Shown piece after piece: positions 26,089-35,914 of a stretch of 64,000 bases of DNA (positions are counted from its first letter, which is position 1; every line of letters starts with the position of its first letter). The notes beneath the pieces are model-generated. The model saw only the letters and a program-made list of their open reading frames with translations. It did no database searches and was not told the DNA's origin. This stretch comes from Hoeflea ulvae (lineage in GTDB: Bacteria > Pseudomonadota > Alphaproteobacteria > Rhizobiales > Rhizobiaceae). Location: the NCBI RefSeq assembly GCF_026619435.1, contig NZ_JAOVZQ010000001.1, forward strand, positions 4,285,501-4,349,500, read 5' to 3'. The position numbers were made by a program, and so were the translations under genes.

Positions 26089-27396
26089 ATGGCGCCTCTG
26101 ACAATCCTGTTCCTGCAGGGACCCTCGTCACCGTTCCTGAAAAAGGTGGCGGACAATCTCGTCCGCAAGGGCTGCAGGATCCGCAAGCTGCATTTCTGCA
26201 TTGGGGACGCGCTGATGTGGTGGCCCAAGCGGGGAGACTGGTTCAAGAAAAAGACCAGCGAATGGCCGGCCTTCCTCAGTGACTATATTCACGCCCATGG
26301 CGTGACCGACATCGTCATGCTCGGCGATGGCCGCACCCGGCATGCCGAAGCGCTCAGGGTCGGGCGGGAACTGGGACTGCGGATCCATGTCTTCGAGCAC
26401 GGCTATCTGCGCCCAGACTGGCTGATGATCGAAACCCGCGGGGCTTCGGATCGCAACATGACAGCCGAATTCGATGGCAGTGCGGTAATACCCGATGCCG
26501 GAGCGGACCCGTCGCTGACCCGGGAGGTTTTTGTCCAGAGCTTTCTCACCTCATCGCTGTACGACCTGATGTTCCACCTGCCCAATGTCTTTTTCGGGTT
26601 TCTGGCGCATCCGCATTATGTGACCCACGGACCGGTCCACCCGCTTTCGGAATATGCCGGCTGGGTGAAGAAGTGGCTGCTTCTGAACAGCCGAAGGCGC
26701 ATCGCACGGCAATTGCAGACCCGGTACCTGGAGGGCGAGACCGACTATTTCCTGTTCGCCTTGCAACTGGTCGGGGACTACCAGATCCGCAACCATGCGC
26801 CGTCCGGCGGGCTTTACAGGATCGTCAACGGCGCCATCAGCTCCTTCGCGCGCTCCGCGCCCCCTCACTCCCGGCTGCTGCTCAAGATCCACCCGCTCGA
26901 CAATGGGCTTCACAACTGGACCCGCCACATAGCAGCCGAGGCCCGCAAACACGGGGTGGAAGACCGTGTCGACGTCATCGACGGCGGCGATCTCACGGCC
27001 CTGATCGGCAAATCGCGCGGGGTGGTCACAGTCAACTCAACCGTGGGTGTGACCGCCCTGCTGGCCCACAAGCCGGTTCTCGCGCTTGGCCGCGCCATCT
27101 ATGATCGCGAAGGCCTGACGCATCAGGCCAGCCTCCGCGAATTCTGGACCGCACCGCAGTCCCCTGCTCCGGGCATGCCCAAGGCCTTCGCCGCCAGGCT
27201 GGTCGAATCAACCCATTTTCGTGGTGGCTTCATCGGCACGCCCGCCATGGAAGCCGGCGGCCGCAACATGGCGGACCGGATCCACGCCAATGCCATGAAA
27301 ACCAGCCACGAGGTTTTCGCCGGCGCAGCCCGCTTCCGCTATGAAAGCGAGATCTTCGGCCCCTCCGGCGGCGAGAAAACTCGGGATTCAGCATGA
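26089..27396 (+). CDS. KpsS-like capsule polysaccharide protein, copy 2
   Basis: About 435 residues. Same family marks as copy 1: TILFLQGPSS, HGYLRPDW, LLKIHPLDNGLHNW, and GVVTVNSTVGVTALLAHKPV. Identity to copy 1 is spread across the whole length but moderate, so these are old paralogues with probably different acceptor steps. The ATG at 26089 aligns with the other copy's start and has GGGA upstream; an in-frame GTG at 26053 would add 12 residues. Divergent from copy 1 and upstream of the export lipoprotein gene. Confidence 0.88.
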   Translation: MAPLTILFLQGPSSPFLKKVADNLVRKGCRIRKLHFCIGDALMWWPKRGDWFKKKTSEWPAFLSDYIHAHGVTDIVMLGDGRTRHAEALRVGRELGLRIHVFEHGYLRPDWLMIETRGASDRNMTAEFDGSAVIPDAGADPSLTREVFVQSFLTSSLYDLMFHLPNVFFGFLAHPHYVTHGPVHPLSEYAGWVKKWLLLNSRRRIARQLQTRYLEGETDYFLFALQLVGDYQIRNHAPSGGLYRIVNGAISSFARSAPPHSRLLLKIHPLDNGLHNWTRHIAAEARKHGVEDRVDVIDGGDLTALIGKSRGVVTVNSTVGVTALLAHKPVLALGRAIYDREGLTHQASLREFWTAPQSPAPGMPKAFAARLVESTHFRGGFIGTPAMEAGGRNMADRIHANAMKTSHEVFAGAARFRYESEIFGPSGGEKTRDSA

Positions 27397-27503
27397 GCGG
27401 ATGTGGCAGATCGCTGATCCAGCGGCCTCCCGGGTCCGCGTGCGCCCGTGCGTTCTGACGGCACTGTAACCCGGCTGACATTTCTTAAGGAAATTGTGCA
27501 AAA

Positions 27504-27531
27504 TTGACACACCACACGGGCGGACTAAAAA
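27504..27531 (+). promoter_or_regulatory. Candidate sigma-70 promoter for the export lipoprotein gene
   Basis: TTGACA, a perfect -35 hexamer, is followed after 16 bases by TAAAAA as a plausible -10, about 80 bases before the TTG start at 27614. The gap from the preceding gene (217 bases) is AT-richer here. Predicted by eye only. Confidence 0.4.
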
Positions 27532-27613
27532 TTATGCGCATGCTTCTCGTCATTGCCGCTTTAAAACTGTAGAGAATGTGCGACTACGGCATGGAATTGT
27601 TTGGGGATCTGGT

Positions 27614-28802
27614 TTGAGACAATCTAGAGTGATGACACATCTGGTGACACTTGGGCTTTGCTTGTCCCTGGGTGCATGCCAGATGGTCCCCGGCCAGGGC
27701 CCCCTGACCTCCGAAATCGTCGGCAATGCAGGCCAATCGGCAAAGGAGCTGTCGCTCCCGCACGCCACCGTGTTTGCGCTGGTGGAAATGGACACGCCGA
27801 TCGCCAGGCTGCTGTCGCGCTACCGGTCCCGGACATTGAACACCCGGTTCGGCTTCGGTGATGGCCGCAATTCGGCTGCCATCGGCGTCGGCGACCAGTT
27901 GAAGATCACCATTTTCGAAGCCGGCAGCGACGGACTTTTCTCGACCACCGACACCAAGCAGATCTCCTTTGACCTGGTCGTCCAGCCCGACGGCACGGGC
28001 GCGATCCCCTATGTCGGCGATGTCCGCTTTGCCGGACGGACGCTTGCCCAGGCGCGCGCCACCATCAAGGCGGGGCTCGAAGGCAAGGCGGTTCAGCCCG
28101 ACGTCATCGTCACGGCCGTGTCGACCGCTTCGCGCACCGTCACGGTCTCCGGCGCTGTCAATTCCGCGGGGCTGATTCCGATCAGTCTCGACGGCAGCCA
28201 GATTGCCGAAGTCATCGCCAAGGCCGGCGGCAACAGCGCCGAACCCTATGAGACCTATGTCACGGTGATGCGCGGCAACAAGATCGCCCATGTGCTCTAC
28301 AGCTCGATCATCGAGAATTCGAACGAGAACATCTTCATCTATCCGGGAGACCAGATCTTCTTGACCCGGGACCCGCAGACATTCACCGTCCTGGGCGAAG
28401 CGATTTCCAACAAGCGAGATCGAATTTGGCTCCAGCAGCCTCAACCTGGCTGAAGCTGTGGCGCTGGCCGGTGGCGGCCAGGACAGCCGGGTGGATGCGA
28501 AAGGGTTCTTCGTGTTCCGCTTCGAACAGCGCGAGACCATCGAAGCCGTGCTGGGCAAGGACCGGTTCCGGGACCTGCTCGCCAAGGGCATGGAGCCGGA
28601 TGAATTCGACCGCTACCCCATCGTCTACCAGTTCGACATGAGCAAGCCCGACAGCCTGTTCATCGCGCAGAATTTCCGCGTCAACAGCCACGACATCGTC
28701 TACCTGTCGCGCCATCCGGTGGTCGACATGGCGAAATTCGTGGCCGTCCTGCAGGGACCGCTGTCAATCGCCTCCTCCGTCACCAGCATCGCCAATCCCT
28801 GA
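27614..28802 (+). pseudogene. Outer-membrane polysaccharide export lipoprotein (OPX/Wza-KpsD type), frameshifted
   Basis: If the frame is restored this is a protein of about 395 residues. A lipoprotein signal (CLSLGACQMVP; lipobox LGAC) leads into the Poly_export domain (IGVGDQLKITIFEAG, PDGTGAIPYVGDV) and SLBB-like repeats (VSGAVNSAGLIPI). The first frame ends at 28453; the family-typical continuation EIEFGSSSLNLAEAVALAGG is in the next frame and runs to 28802. The shift is one extra base, or two missing, around 28,411-28,420. It may be a real mutation or an assembly error; a working capsule exporter would need this protein unless another copy exists. Start TTG at 27614 is preferred because GGGGA lies ahead of it; GTG 27629 or ATG 27632 are alternatives. 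Confidence 0.82.
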
Positions 28803-29113
28803 TCCGCAGCGCGCAGATCGTGCTGATTCAGGGTCCGGGCTGCGGGCAAGGTGACACCGGACAGCACCCCGTGTATCTTGCCCGAAAGGGCACCGCGAAA
28901 TGCACATCAACGGCCTTGCCAATCAACCGCTCGCTCAGCAAACTGCTCACAGTGCGCTGCCGCGGCGAAGGCCGACAGCGCATGCCGGCACCAGCCTTCC
29001 CGCGGTGAGCCGGATTGCTTGCATCGCCGCATGCGCCGGACCGCATGGCGGCAGAATTCGAGTTCAGGATTGATCTTTCAGGCATGAGCATCATGCAGAA
29101 CGGAGCCCTTGGA
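28803..29113. other. Intergenic region upstream of the radical SAM gene
   Basis: 311 bases. It contains an open frame from an ATG at 28900 of about 57 codons with no good ribosome site and no recognisable family; I do not call it a gene. No clear promoter or terminator could be identified. Confidence 0.4.
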
Positions 29114-30727
29114 ATGAACAAACAGGCATATAATGTCTTGCTTCTCTATCCTCGCTTCTCCGCGGGATCGTTCTGGAACTATGGCGCCACCTGCGAACTC
29201 ATCGGCGCCAAATATCCCGCCCCTCCGCTGGGATTGATCACGGTCGCGGCCATGTTGCCCGAATCCTGGAATGCCCGGCTGGTTGACCGCAACACCGATG
29301 AACTGACCGATGCCGATTTCGAATGGGCCGACATGGTGTTCACCGGCGGGATGCTGCCGCAGCAGGCAGACTCGCTGAAAATGATCCGCAAGTGCAAGCA
29401 GATGGGCGTGCCCGCCGTCGTGGGGGGTCCCGATGCGACATCAAGCCCGGAAATCTACGCTTCGGCTGACTTCCGCGTTCTTGGCGAAGCCGAAGGCATC
29501 TTCGAAAAATTCCTCGAGGCCTGGGACCGCGGCGAGCGCAGCGGCACATTCGCGGCGGAAAAATTCAAGGCCGACGTGACCACCACGCCAATTCCGCGCT
29601 TCGACCTGCTCAAATTCGAAAACTACGTCCAGGTGAACGTGCAGTTCTCGCGCGGATGCCCGTTCACCTGCGAATTCTGCGACATCATCGAGCTCTATGG
29701 GCGCAGGCCGCGGACCAAGAACAATGCGCAGATGCTCGCCGAACTCGACCGGCTCTATGAGCTCGGCTATCGCGGTCATGTCGATTTCGTCGATGACAAT
29801 CTGATTGGCAACAAGAAGGCGGTGAAGGCCTTCCTTCCGGAGCTGATCGAATGGCAGAAGAAGCACAACAATGCCTTCGAGATGTCCACCGAAGCCTCGT
29901 TGAACCTCGCCGATGACGAAGCCCTGCTGAAAATGATGCAGCAGGCACGGTTCTTCTCGGTGTTCATCGGCATCGAGAGCCCCGATCCAGACGTGCTGAT
30001 TGCGGCCCAGAAGAAACAGAATACCAGACGCGACATCGCCAAGAGCGTGCACCGGATCTACGATGCCGGAATCTGGGTGCTGGCGGGCTTCATCGTCGGG
30101 TTTGACGAGGAAAACGATCATGTCGCCAACGAAATCTCGGCGCTGATCGAAGAGGCGGCAATCCCGGTTTCCATGGTCGGCCTATTGTTTGCCCTGCCCA
30201 CCACCCAGCTGACCCGCCGGCTTGAACGGGAAGGTCGTCTGCACACCACCTTCGACACCTTCGATGAAGACACCGAAGATCATTTCGGCGACCAGTGCAC
30301 GGCCGGCCTGAATTTCGAGACCAAGCGTGACCGGGTCAGGATTCTCAAGGACTACAGGGATATTGTCGACCGGATATACAAGCCGGAAGCCTATTTCAGC
30401 CGGGTACGGGATGTCAGCGACCGGCTCAACATGCAGGGCGAAAACGGCGCGCTTCTCGGCGCGGGCTTTCTTCACGACCTGAAGATCTTCGGCAAGCTGA
30501 TCTGGTCGATGACATTTACCAACACCACCTATCGCGGACCGTTCTGGCGCACCCTGATCCACACCGCGTTTCACAATTTCCGTGCGATCAAGCCGGTGAT
30601 GATGATGATCGCACTTTATGTGCATCTGGGCCCGTTTTCACGCTATGTCGTGCAGCAGATCGACAAGCAGATCGCCGAAGTTGAAAGTGGTGAATGGGTC
30701 GAACCTGCACTGGTAGCAGCGGAATAG
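29114..30727 (+). CDS. B12-binding-domain radical SAM protein (DUF4070, HpnP-like)
   Basis: 537 residues. An N-terminal cobalamin-binding-type Rossmann region (VLLLYPRFSAGSFWNY, APPLGLITVAAMLP, VVGGPDAT) lacks the DxHxxG histidine, so base-on ligation is unlikely. The radical SAM barrel has CPFTCEFC (Cys 182, 186, 189) for the 4Fe-4S cluster, and the C-terminal third is the DUF4070 region. Close family members include the hopanoid C-2 methylase HpnP, and many uncharacterised relatives exist. The ATG at 29114 has GGAG eight bases upstream. It stands alone between the export lipoprotein and the convergent dioxygenase gene. A methylation of an unactivated carbon in the locus's lipid, or in a hopanoid, is the natural guess; no hopanoid genes are in the window. 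Confidence 0.88.
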   Translation: MNKQAYNVLLLYPRFSAGSFWNYGATCELIGAKYPAPPLGLITVAAMLPESWNARLVDRNTDELTDADFEWADMVFTGGMLPQQADSLKMIRKCKQMGVPAVVGGPDATSSPEIYASADFRVLGEAEGIFEKFLEAWDRGERSGTFAAEKFKADVTTTPIPRFDLLKFENYVQVNVQFSRGCPFTCEFCDIIELYGRRPRTKNNAQMLAELDRLYELGYRGHVDFVDDNLIGNKKAVKAFLPELIEWQKKHNNAFEMSTEASLNLADDEALLKMMQQARFFSVFIGIESPDPDVLIAAQKKQNTRRDIAKSVHRIYDAGIWVLAGFIVGFDEENDHVANEISALIEEAAIPVSMVGLLFALPTTQLTRRLEREGRLHTTFDTFDEDTEDHFGDQCTAGLNFETKRDRVRILKDYRDIVDRIYKPEAYFSRVRDVSDRLNMQGENGALLGAGFLHDLKIFGKLIWSMTFTNTTYRGPFWRTLIHTAFHNFRAIKPVMMMIALYVHLGPFSRYVVQQIDKQIAEVESGEWVEPALVAAE

Positions 30728-30798
30728 CGCCAGCCGCGCGGATCCGTCTTGCCGTTTGACCGGCATGACCGGAGCGAGCCGCACCGCGGGACCTCGTC

Positions 30799-31830
30799 TC
30801 AGATCTGCGCCGGGGCGTTGACGGCCACGGGCCCGACCGGGCGCCAGATATGCCGCTTCTTGAGATATTTCTCCTGCGCGTCCGAGACGGCCATGAACAG
30901 CTGCATCTCGCGTCCGCGAATCCCGGGCAGCGCCTTGGGATCAAGCCCGGTCCAAGGCAGAAACGGATTGCGGCGCATGTGCCAGTGCAGTTCGCAGCGG
31001 ATCGTCGGCTTGTCCGATGGGCTACGCCCGTGAAATGCAAAGGTATCGGCGACGATCAGCGTATTGGCGCGCACCGCCATGCGCACCGGTTGCGGCAGGC
31101 CGAGAGCTGACAATTCCTCCGTCCGCACCCGGAACGACCCGCTGGCATGATGGCCATCCGGATCGGCCGCCGCGGACAGGGAGCATTGATGCTGCCACTC
31201 CAGCCGCTCGGGCGTGAGCCGGTGCGAGCCCGGAACGAAGCAGAACGGGCCATCCTCCTCACCCACATCCTGCAAGAACAGCCATGCCTTGGATGTGGCA
31301 TGAAACGTGTCCGAATGGATGCTCGTCTGCGGATCCTTTGCGCCCGAAGGGTCGACAATCACGGTCTGGAAAAAGCCGATCGGCTCGCCGCCCTGTGCGG
31401 CGGCGTAGCGGATCTGCGCAAGCGCGCGCGGGTCGCGAAGCGCGCGGGCCACCGCCGGGTGCCGTTTGAGCACCTCCGGCGGCAAGGGCACCATCCGGGT
31501 GATCGCCTGGCCCTGTCGCATTTCCCGGGCATCGAATCGCTCTTCGAATGCCGCCTTGCGCAGCGCCTCGAAATCGTCCCGGGGCAGAAAATCCTCGGTC
31601 AGGAAATAGCCGTTTTCGTCAAACGAGGCGCGGTCGGCGTCGGACAAGCTCGAAGCCAGCCGTGCACGCCGCATCCTTGCCATCCGCGCTGCCAACGACA
31701 CGCGGCTGCGGTGCAGGCCGATCCGGTTCAGGAACGGACTGCCAAGGACAGGATTCTTTCGAAGCGACTTTTCCGAGCCGGCGACGCCGAGAAGCCAGAG
31801 CGGGAACTTGAAATAGGCAAGAGCCTTCAT
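30799..31830 (-). CDS. Phytanoyl-CoA dioxygenase-like Fe(II)/2-oxoglutarate oxygenase, copy 2
   Basis: 343 residues against 344 for the paralogue at 9122. The N-terminal box [16 protein letters not shown], the iron-binding [17 protein letters not shown], the VPGSHR loop and the distal DTFAFHGRS are conserved in order. ATG at 31830 with GGAG 11 bases upstream; the longer frame to 31908 is not needed. Divergent from the rhamnose operon. As for copy 1, a lipid hydroxylase is the most likely role, and retention of both at opposite ends of the locus suggests they act at different positions. Confidence 0.88.
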   Translation of the reverse strand: MKALAYFKFPLWLLGVAGSEKSLRKNPVLGSPFLNRIGLHRSRVSLAARMARMRRARLASSLSDADRASFDENGYFLTEDFLPRDDFEALRKAAFEERFDAREMRQGQAITRMVPLPPEVLKRHPAVARALRDPRALAQIRYAAAQGGEPIGFFQTVIVDPSGAKDPQTSIHSDTFHATSKAWLFLQDVGEEDGPFCFVPGSHRLTPERLEWQHQCSLSAAADPDGHHASGSFRVRTEELSALGLPQPVRMAVRANTLIVADTFAFHGRSPSDKPTIRCELHWHMRRNPFLPWTGLDPKALPGIRGREMQLFMAVSDAQEKYLKKRHIWRPVGPVAVNAPAQI

Positions 31831-32087
31831 CGACCGGCATTCTCCAATTGTATCAACTTCTTGGCATGCTACGATCTCTTGGGAACGTTCTCCATAGCCT
31901 TTCTCCACAGGAAAGCCGCCCTGAAAGCATTCCCGGCACCCTGCAACGCTTTATGCTCCTGACAATCCGGGTCGCTTTGCTGCAAGATGCCGATCGCACG
32001 TCACCGCCATTGGCCAGGACAGGATATATTTTCATTGCTTTATGCGCTCAAGGCTTTACTTCAAAACCCTCTGAAAAGGAGAGCGTC

Positions 32088-32963
32088 ATGAAGGGGATCA
32101 TACTTGCCGGCGGCAGCGGCAGCCGGCTGTATCCGATGACCCAGGCAATCTCGAAACAGATGCTGCCGGTCTACGACAAGCCGATGATCTATTATCCGCT
32201 CAGCGTGCTGATGCTGGCCGGCATCCGCGAAATCCTCGTCATATCGACCCCGCGCGATCTGCCGATGTTCAGGCATCTGCTCGGCGACGGCAGGAAATAC
32301 GGCATATCGATCGATTATGCCGAACAGGCTGCCCCCAACGGGCTGGCCGAGGCCTTCCTGATCGGGCGCAGTTTCATCGGCCGCGACAGCTGCGCGCTGG
32401 TGCTCGGCGACAACATCTTCTACGGCGCCAGTTTCTCCACGATCTGCAACGAAGCGACGCAGCGCAGCTCAGGCGCCACGGTGTTTGCCTACAATGTCCG
32501 GGACCCGGAACGCTACGGCGTGGTGACCTTTGACAGCGAGACCGGCCAGGCGCTGGACATCGAGGAAAAGCCGCAGGTGCCGAAATCGAGCTGGGCGGTC
32601 ACCGGCCTCTATTTCTACGACAACGACGTGCTCGACATTGCCGCAGCGATCACGCCGTCCAGCCGCGGCGAACTTGAAATAACCGACGTCAACCGGGCCT
32701 ATCTGCAGCGCGGCGATCTCTTCGTGCAGAAACTGGGCCGCGGATTTGCATGGCTCGACACCGGCACGCCCGACAGCATGCATGAGGCGTCATCCTTCGT
32801 CCGCACCATCGAGCATCGCCAGGGCATCAAGATCGCCTGCCTTGAGGAAATCGGCCTGGAAAGCGGCTGGCTCGACGCCGAACAGGTTCTGGCCATCGCT
32901 CACGACCTGGGCAAGACCGATTACGCCGCCTATCTGCGCCGCCGGGTCGGGGATCTGGCCTGA
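32088..32963 (+). CDS. rmlA: Glucose-1-phosphate thymidylyltransferase
   Basis: 291 residues, makes dTDP-glucose from dTTP and glucose 1-phosphate, first step to dTDP-L-rhamnose. Nucleotidyltransferase signature [18 protein letters not shown] at the very N-terminus, then [27 protein letters not shown] and [20 protein letters not shown], all typical RmlA. AAGGAG lies at ideal distance before the ATG at 32088. First gene of a compact rmlA-rmlCB-rmlD operon; its TGA overlaps the next ATG by one base. Confidence 0.97.
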   Translation: MKGIILAGGSGSRLYPMTQAISKQMLPVYDKPMIYYPLSVLMLAGIREILVISTPRDLPMFRHLLGDGRKYGISIDYAEQAAPNGLAEAFLIGRSFIGRDSCALVLGDNIFYGASFSTICNEATQRSSGATVFAYNVRDPERYGVVTFDSETGQALDIEEKPQVPKSSWAVTGLYFYDNDVLDIAAAITPSSRGELEITDVNRAYLQRGDLFVQKLGRGFAWLDTGTPDSMHEASSFVRTIEHRQGIKIACLEEIGLESGWLDAEQVLAIAHDLGKTDYAAYLRRRVGDLA

Positions 32964-34597
32964 TGCCGCGATTTGTCGAACTCGCCATTCCCGGGCTGAT
33001 CGAAGTCATCCCCGATCGCCATGGCGACAGCCGCGGTTATTTCTCCGAAGTCTACAACAAGGCGCTTTGGCTCGACGGCGGCATTGAGGCCGATTTTGTC
33101 CAGGACAACCATTCGCTCAGCCGCGACACCGGAACCCTGCGCGGACTGCATTTTCAGACGCCCCCCATGGCCCAGGCCAAGCTGGTGCGTGTCGCCCGCG
33201 GCCGGGTGTTCGATGTCGCAGTCGACATCCGCCAAGGTTCGCCGACCTTCCGGCACTGGGTCGGCATCGAGCTGAGTGCGGAAACGGGCAATCAGCTGTT
33301 TGTGCCGGCAGGCTTTGCCCACGGGTTCCTGACGCTTGAGCCGAATACCGAATTTCTCTACAAGGTCTCGGCACCCTATTCCCGGCCGCATGACCGGTCC
33401 ATCCGCCATGATGACCCGAGCATCGGCATCGACTGGCCGATCGGGGTCAATGTCGACACCCTGTCGGCAAAGGATCGTGACGCGGGCCTGCTGGACGAGA
33501 CTGATACCGGTTTTGTTTTTGAAGGATGCAGCCCGATGAGGTTTCTGGTCACCGGCGGCGCCGGATTCATTGGCTCGGCAGTGTGCCGCCGGCTGGTGGC
33601 CAATCCGCAGCATCGCGTCATCAATCTCGATTGCCTCACCTATGCCGGCAACCTGGCCTCGCTGCAGCAGATCGAGAACTACCCCAATTACCGCTTTGTG
33701 AAGGCTGATATCTGCGACAGCCAGACCGTTGCCGAGATCCTGCGCGACGAAGACATCGACGTGATCATGCATCTGGCAGCCGAAAGCCATGTCGACCGCT
33801 CGATCGACGGGCCGGAAGCCTTCATCGAGACCAATATCATCGGCACCTTCCGCCTGCTCACGGCAGCCCGGGCCTATCGCGACAGCCTGCCGGCCGAACG
33901 CGCCGCGCGCTTCCGCTTCCATCATGTCTCCACCGACGAGGTCTTTGGCGACCTGCCCTTCGACAGCGGCATCTTCACCGAAGACACCCCCTATGCGCCT
34001 TCTTCGCCCTATTCGGCATCAAAAGCCGCCTCCGACCATCTGGTCCGGGCCTGGGGCCACACCTATGGGCTGCCGGTGGTGCTGTCGAACTGCTCCAACA
34101 ATTACGGACCGTTCCATTTCCCCGAAAAGCTCATTCCGCTGGTCATTCTCAATGCGCTCGATGAACAGCCGCTTCCGGTCTATGGCAAGGGCGAGAATGT
34201 GCGCGACTGGCTTTATGTCGAGGACCATGCCGCAGCGCTCGAAGCGGTGGCGACACGCGGCCGGCCGGGTCAGAGCTACAATATCGGCGGCCGCGCCGAA
34301 CGCCGCAACATCGATGTGGTCGAGACAATATGCCGGATTCTCGACGGCAAACGGCCACGTGCCGGCGGCAGCAGCTATCTCGACCTGATCACCATGGTCT
34401 CCGACCGGCCCGGTCATGACCGGCGCTATGCAATTGATCCGCACAAGACCGAGACGGAACTGGGCTGGAGCGCCGACGAGAGCTTCGAAAGCGGCATGGC
34501 CAAGACCATCGACTGGTATCTCGCCAATGACTGGTGGTGGAAACCGATCCGTGCGCAAAAATATGCCGGCAGACGGCTAGGCGAAAGGGCCGGTTGA
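32963..34597 (+). CDS. Fused dTDP-4-keto 3,5-epimerase (RmlC) and dTDP-glucose 4,6-dehydratase (RmlB)
   Basis: 544 residues in one frame. Residues 1 to about 180 are RmlC ([19 protein letters not shown] with the catalytic His, [10 protein letters not shown]). A short linker ([12 protein letters not shown]) leads into a complete RmlB from Met 192: TGGAGFIGS, the DEVFGDL region, and YSASKAASD with the catalytic Tyr and Lys. There is no stop between them. An ATG at 33536 with GAAGGA about ten bases upstream could also start RmlB separately, so both a bifunctional fusion and a free RmlB may be made. These enzymes catalyse steps 3 and 2 of the rhamnose pathway; they are usually encoded by two genes. 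Confidence 0.93.
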   Translation: MPRFVELAIPGLIEVIPDRHGDSRGYFSEVYNKALWLDGGIEADFVQDNHSLSRDTGTLRGLHFQTPPMAQAKLVRVARGRVFDVAVDIRQGSPTFRHWVGIELSAETGNQLFVPAGFAHGFLTLEPNTEFLYKVSAPYSRPHDRSIRHDDPSIGIDWPIGVNVDTLSAKDRDAGLLDETDTGFVFEGCSPMRFLVTGGAGFIGSAVCRRLVANPQHRVINLDCLTYAGNLASLQQIENYPNYRFVKADICDSQTVAEILRDEDIDVIMHLAAESHVDRSIDGPEAFIETNIIGTFRLLTAARAYRDSLPAERAARFRFHHVSTDEVFGDLPFDSGIFTEDTPYAPSSPYSASKAASDHLVRAWGHTYGLPVVLSNCSNNYGPFHFPEKLIPLVILNALDEQPLPVYGKGENVRDWLYVEDHAAALEAVATRGRPGQSYNIGGRAERRNIDVVETICRILDGKRPRAGGSSYLDLITMVSDRPGHDRRYAIDPHKTETELGWSADESFESGMAKTIDWYLANDWWWKPIRAQKYAGRRLGERAG

Positions 34598-34598
34598 G

Positions 34599-35486
34599 AT
34601 GATACGGATCGCAGTCACCGGCAGGCACGGCCAGCTCGCCCTTTCGCTGCAGGAACGCGCCGCAGCCGATGCAGGGATCACCCTGATCTGTCTTGGCCGT
34701 CCGGACCTGGACCTCTCCCGGCCCGGCACCATCGCCCCGGCGCTTGCCGCCTGTCAGGCCGATCTTGTCATCAATGCCGCCGCCTATACCGCGGTCGACG
34801 CCGCCGAAAGCGATGCGGAGGCGGCTTTTGCCGTCAACGCCACCGGCGCCGGTGCGGTGGCCAGTGCGGCTGCAGGGCTGGGATTGCCGGTGATCCAGAT
34901 CTCCACCGACTACGTCTTCGACGGTAGCGCCGGCGCGCCCTATTGTGAAACAGCGCCGACCAACCCGGTTTCGGTCTACGGCGCCAGCAAGCTGGCCGGA
35001 GAGGCAGCCGTGGCTGCGGCCAATCCGCGTCATCTGATCATCCGCACGGCCTGGGTCTACAGCCCGTTCGGGGCGAATTTCGTCAAGACCATGCTCCGCC
35101 TGGCGGGCGAGCGCGACACGCTGCGTGTGGTCGATGACCAGATCGGCAATCCGACATCGGCGCTTGACCTCGCCGACGGCATGCTGGCCGCGGCCCGCAC
35201 GGTTCTGCAACCAGGCTTTGACAGATGGGGCGTCTACAACATTGCCGGCTCCGGCTCGACCTCCTGGGCCGGGTTCGCCGCTCATGTGCTTGCTGAAAGC
35301 GGCCGGGCCGGCGGCCCGAGTGCCAGGGTCGAGCCGATTCCCGGGTCGGATTATGTCACCGCCGCAACTCGACCATCGAATTCCCGGCTCGACTGTGCAA
35401 GGGCCGAAACGATCTTCGGCTACCGGGCACCGGACTGGCGGCAGTCTTCGGCGGAAGTTGTCCGCCGGCTGCTGACCAAGGTCTGA
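34599..35486 (+). CDS. rmlD: dTDP-4-dehydrorhamnose reductase
   Basis: 295 residues. Final NADPH-dependent reduction to dTDP-L-rhamnose. RmlD marks: AVTGRHGQLALSL, VINAAAYTAVDAAE, STDYVFDG and the YGASKLAGE catalytic pair. The ATG comes one base after the RmlB stop, so it is translationally coupled. Last gene of the rml operon; a 424-base gap follows. L-rhamnose could go to the capsule or to the O-antigen; the capsule context favours the former. Confidence 0.95.
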   Translation: MIRIAVTGRHGQLALSLQERAAADAGITLICLGRPDLDLSRPGTIAPALAACQADLVINAAAYTAVDAAESDAEAAFAVNATGAGAVASAAAGLGLPVIQISTDYVFDGSAGAPYCETAPTNPVSVYGASKLAGEAAVAAANPRHLIIRTAWVYSPFGANFVKTMLRLAGERDTLRVVDDQIGNPTSALDLADGMLAAARTVLQPGFDRWGVYNIAGSGSTSWAGFAAHVLAESGRAGGPSARVEPIPGSDYVTAATRPSNSRLDCARAETIFGYRAPDWRQSSAEVVRRLLTKV

Positions 35487-35758
35487 CGACAGCCCGGATC
35501 CCCATCGGGCAAGGGCCGCGCGATGCTCCGGCCTGCCGCGCCTTGCCGCCCCGACACCCAAGCAGTGGTGAATGCTGCCGGCCAATTCTCTGGACGGGCC
35601 TATGTATTCTTTATCAAAAGATCTTGATTTTCTTGCCCGAGGGGTGAATAGCCCTATGTATGGCGATCGCTCGAACGTCAGGCCATCCGGGCGGTTGGAA
35701 CGCAACCTGTCATCAGCGACCCCGTCAATCGCGCCATAGAGACGTGAAGTTGAATGTG
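35487..35758. other. Intergenic region after the rhamnose operon
   Basis: 272 bases, markedly AT-richer around 35,600-35,660. TTGCCC and TATGTA at 16-base spacing (about 35,633-35,660) could be a weak promoter for the export operon that follows, and an interrupted dyad (ATCAA...AAGATCTT...GAT) lies just before it. No terminator recognised. Confidence 0.35.
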
Positions 35759-35914
35759 ATGGAATATCTGCGGGTCGCGCATGCTGATCCAGAATGGATG
35801 AATATCAAGATATTCGAATCCCTTGAACAGACATTGCCACTCCGGAAGTGCCGGTGCCCTGCGCACGGGTATTGTCCATCCTACGACCTTGGCCAGAGAC
35901 GGAACCTTTCATGA
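35759..35914 (+). CDS. Possible small coupled protein
   Basis: Open frame of 51 codons (MEYLRVAHADPEWM...) whose TGA overlaps the ATG of the methyltransferase-like gene (ATGA). It contains a cysteine cluster (KCRCPAHGYC). The ribosome site is weak and I recognise no family. It could be a leader peptide, a true small protein or chance; the exact four-base overlap is the only argument for it. Confidence 0.25.
   Translation: MEYLRVAHADPEWMNIKIFESLEQTLPLRKCRCPAHGYCPSYDLGQRRNLS

Noticed and set aside
28403..28425. Programmed ribosomal frameshift in the export lipoprotein gene
   Set aside because: No slippery heptamer, stop-proximal Shine-Dalgarno-like stimulator or following stem is evident, and OPX genes are not known to use recoding; mutation or sequence error is simpler.
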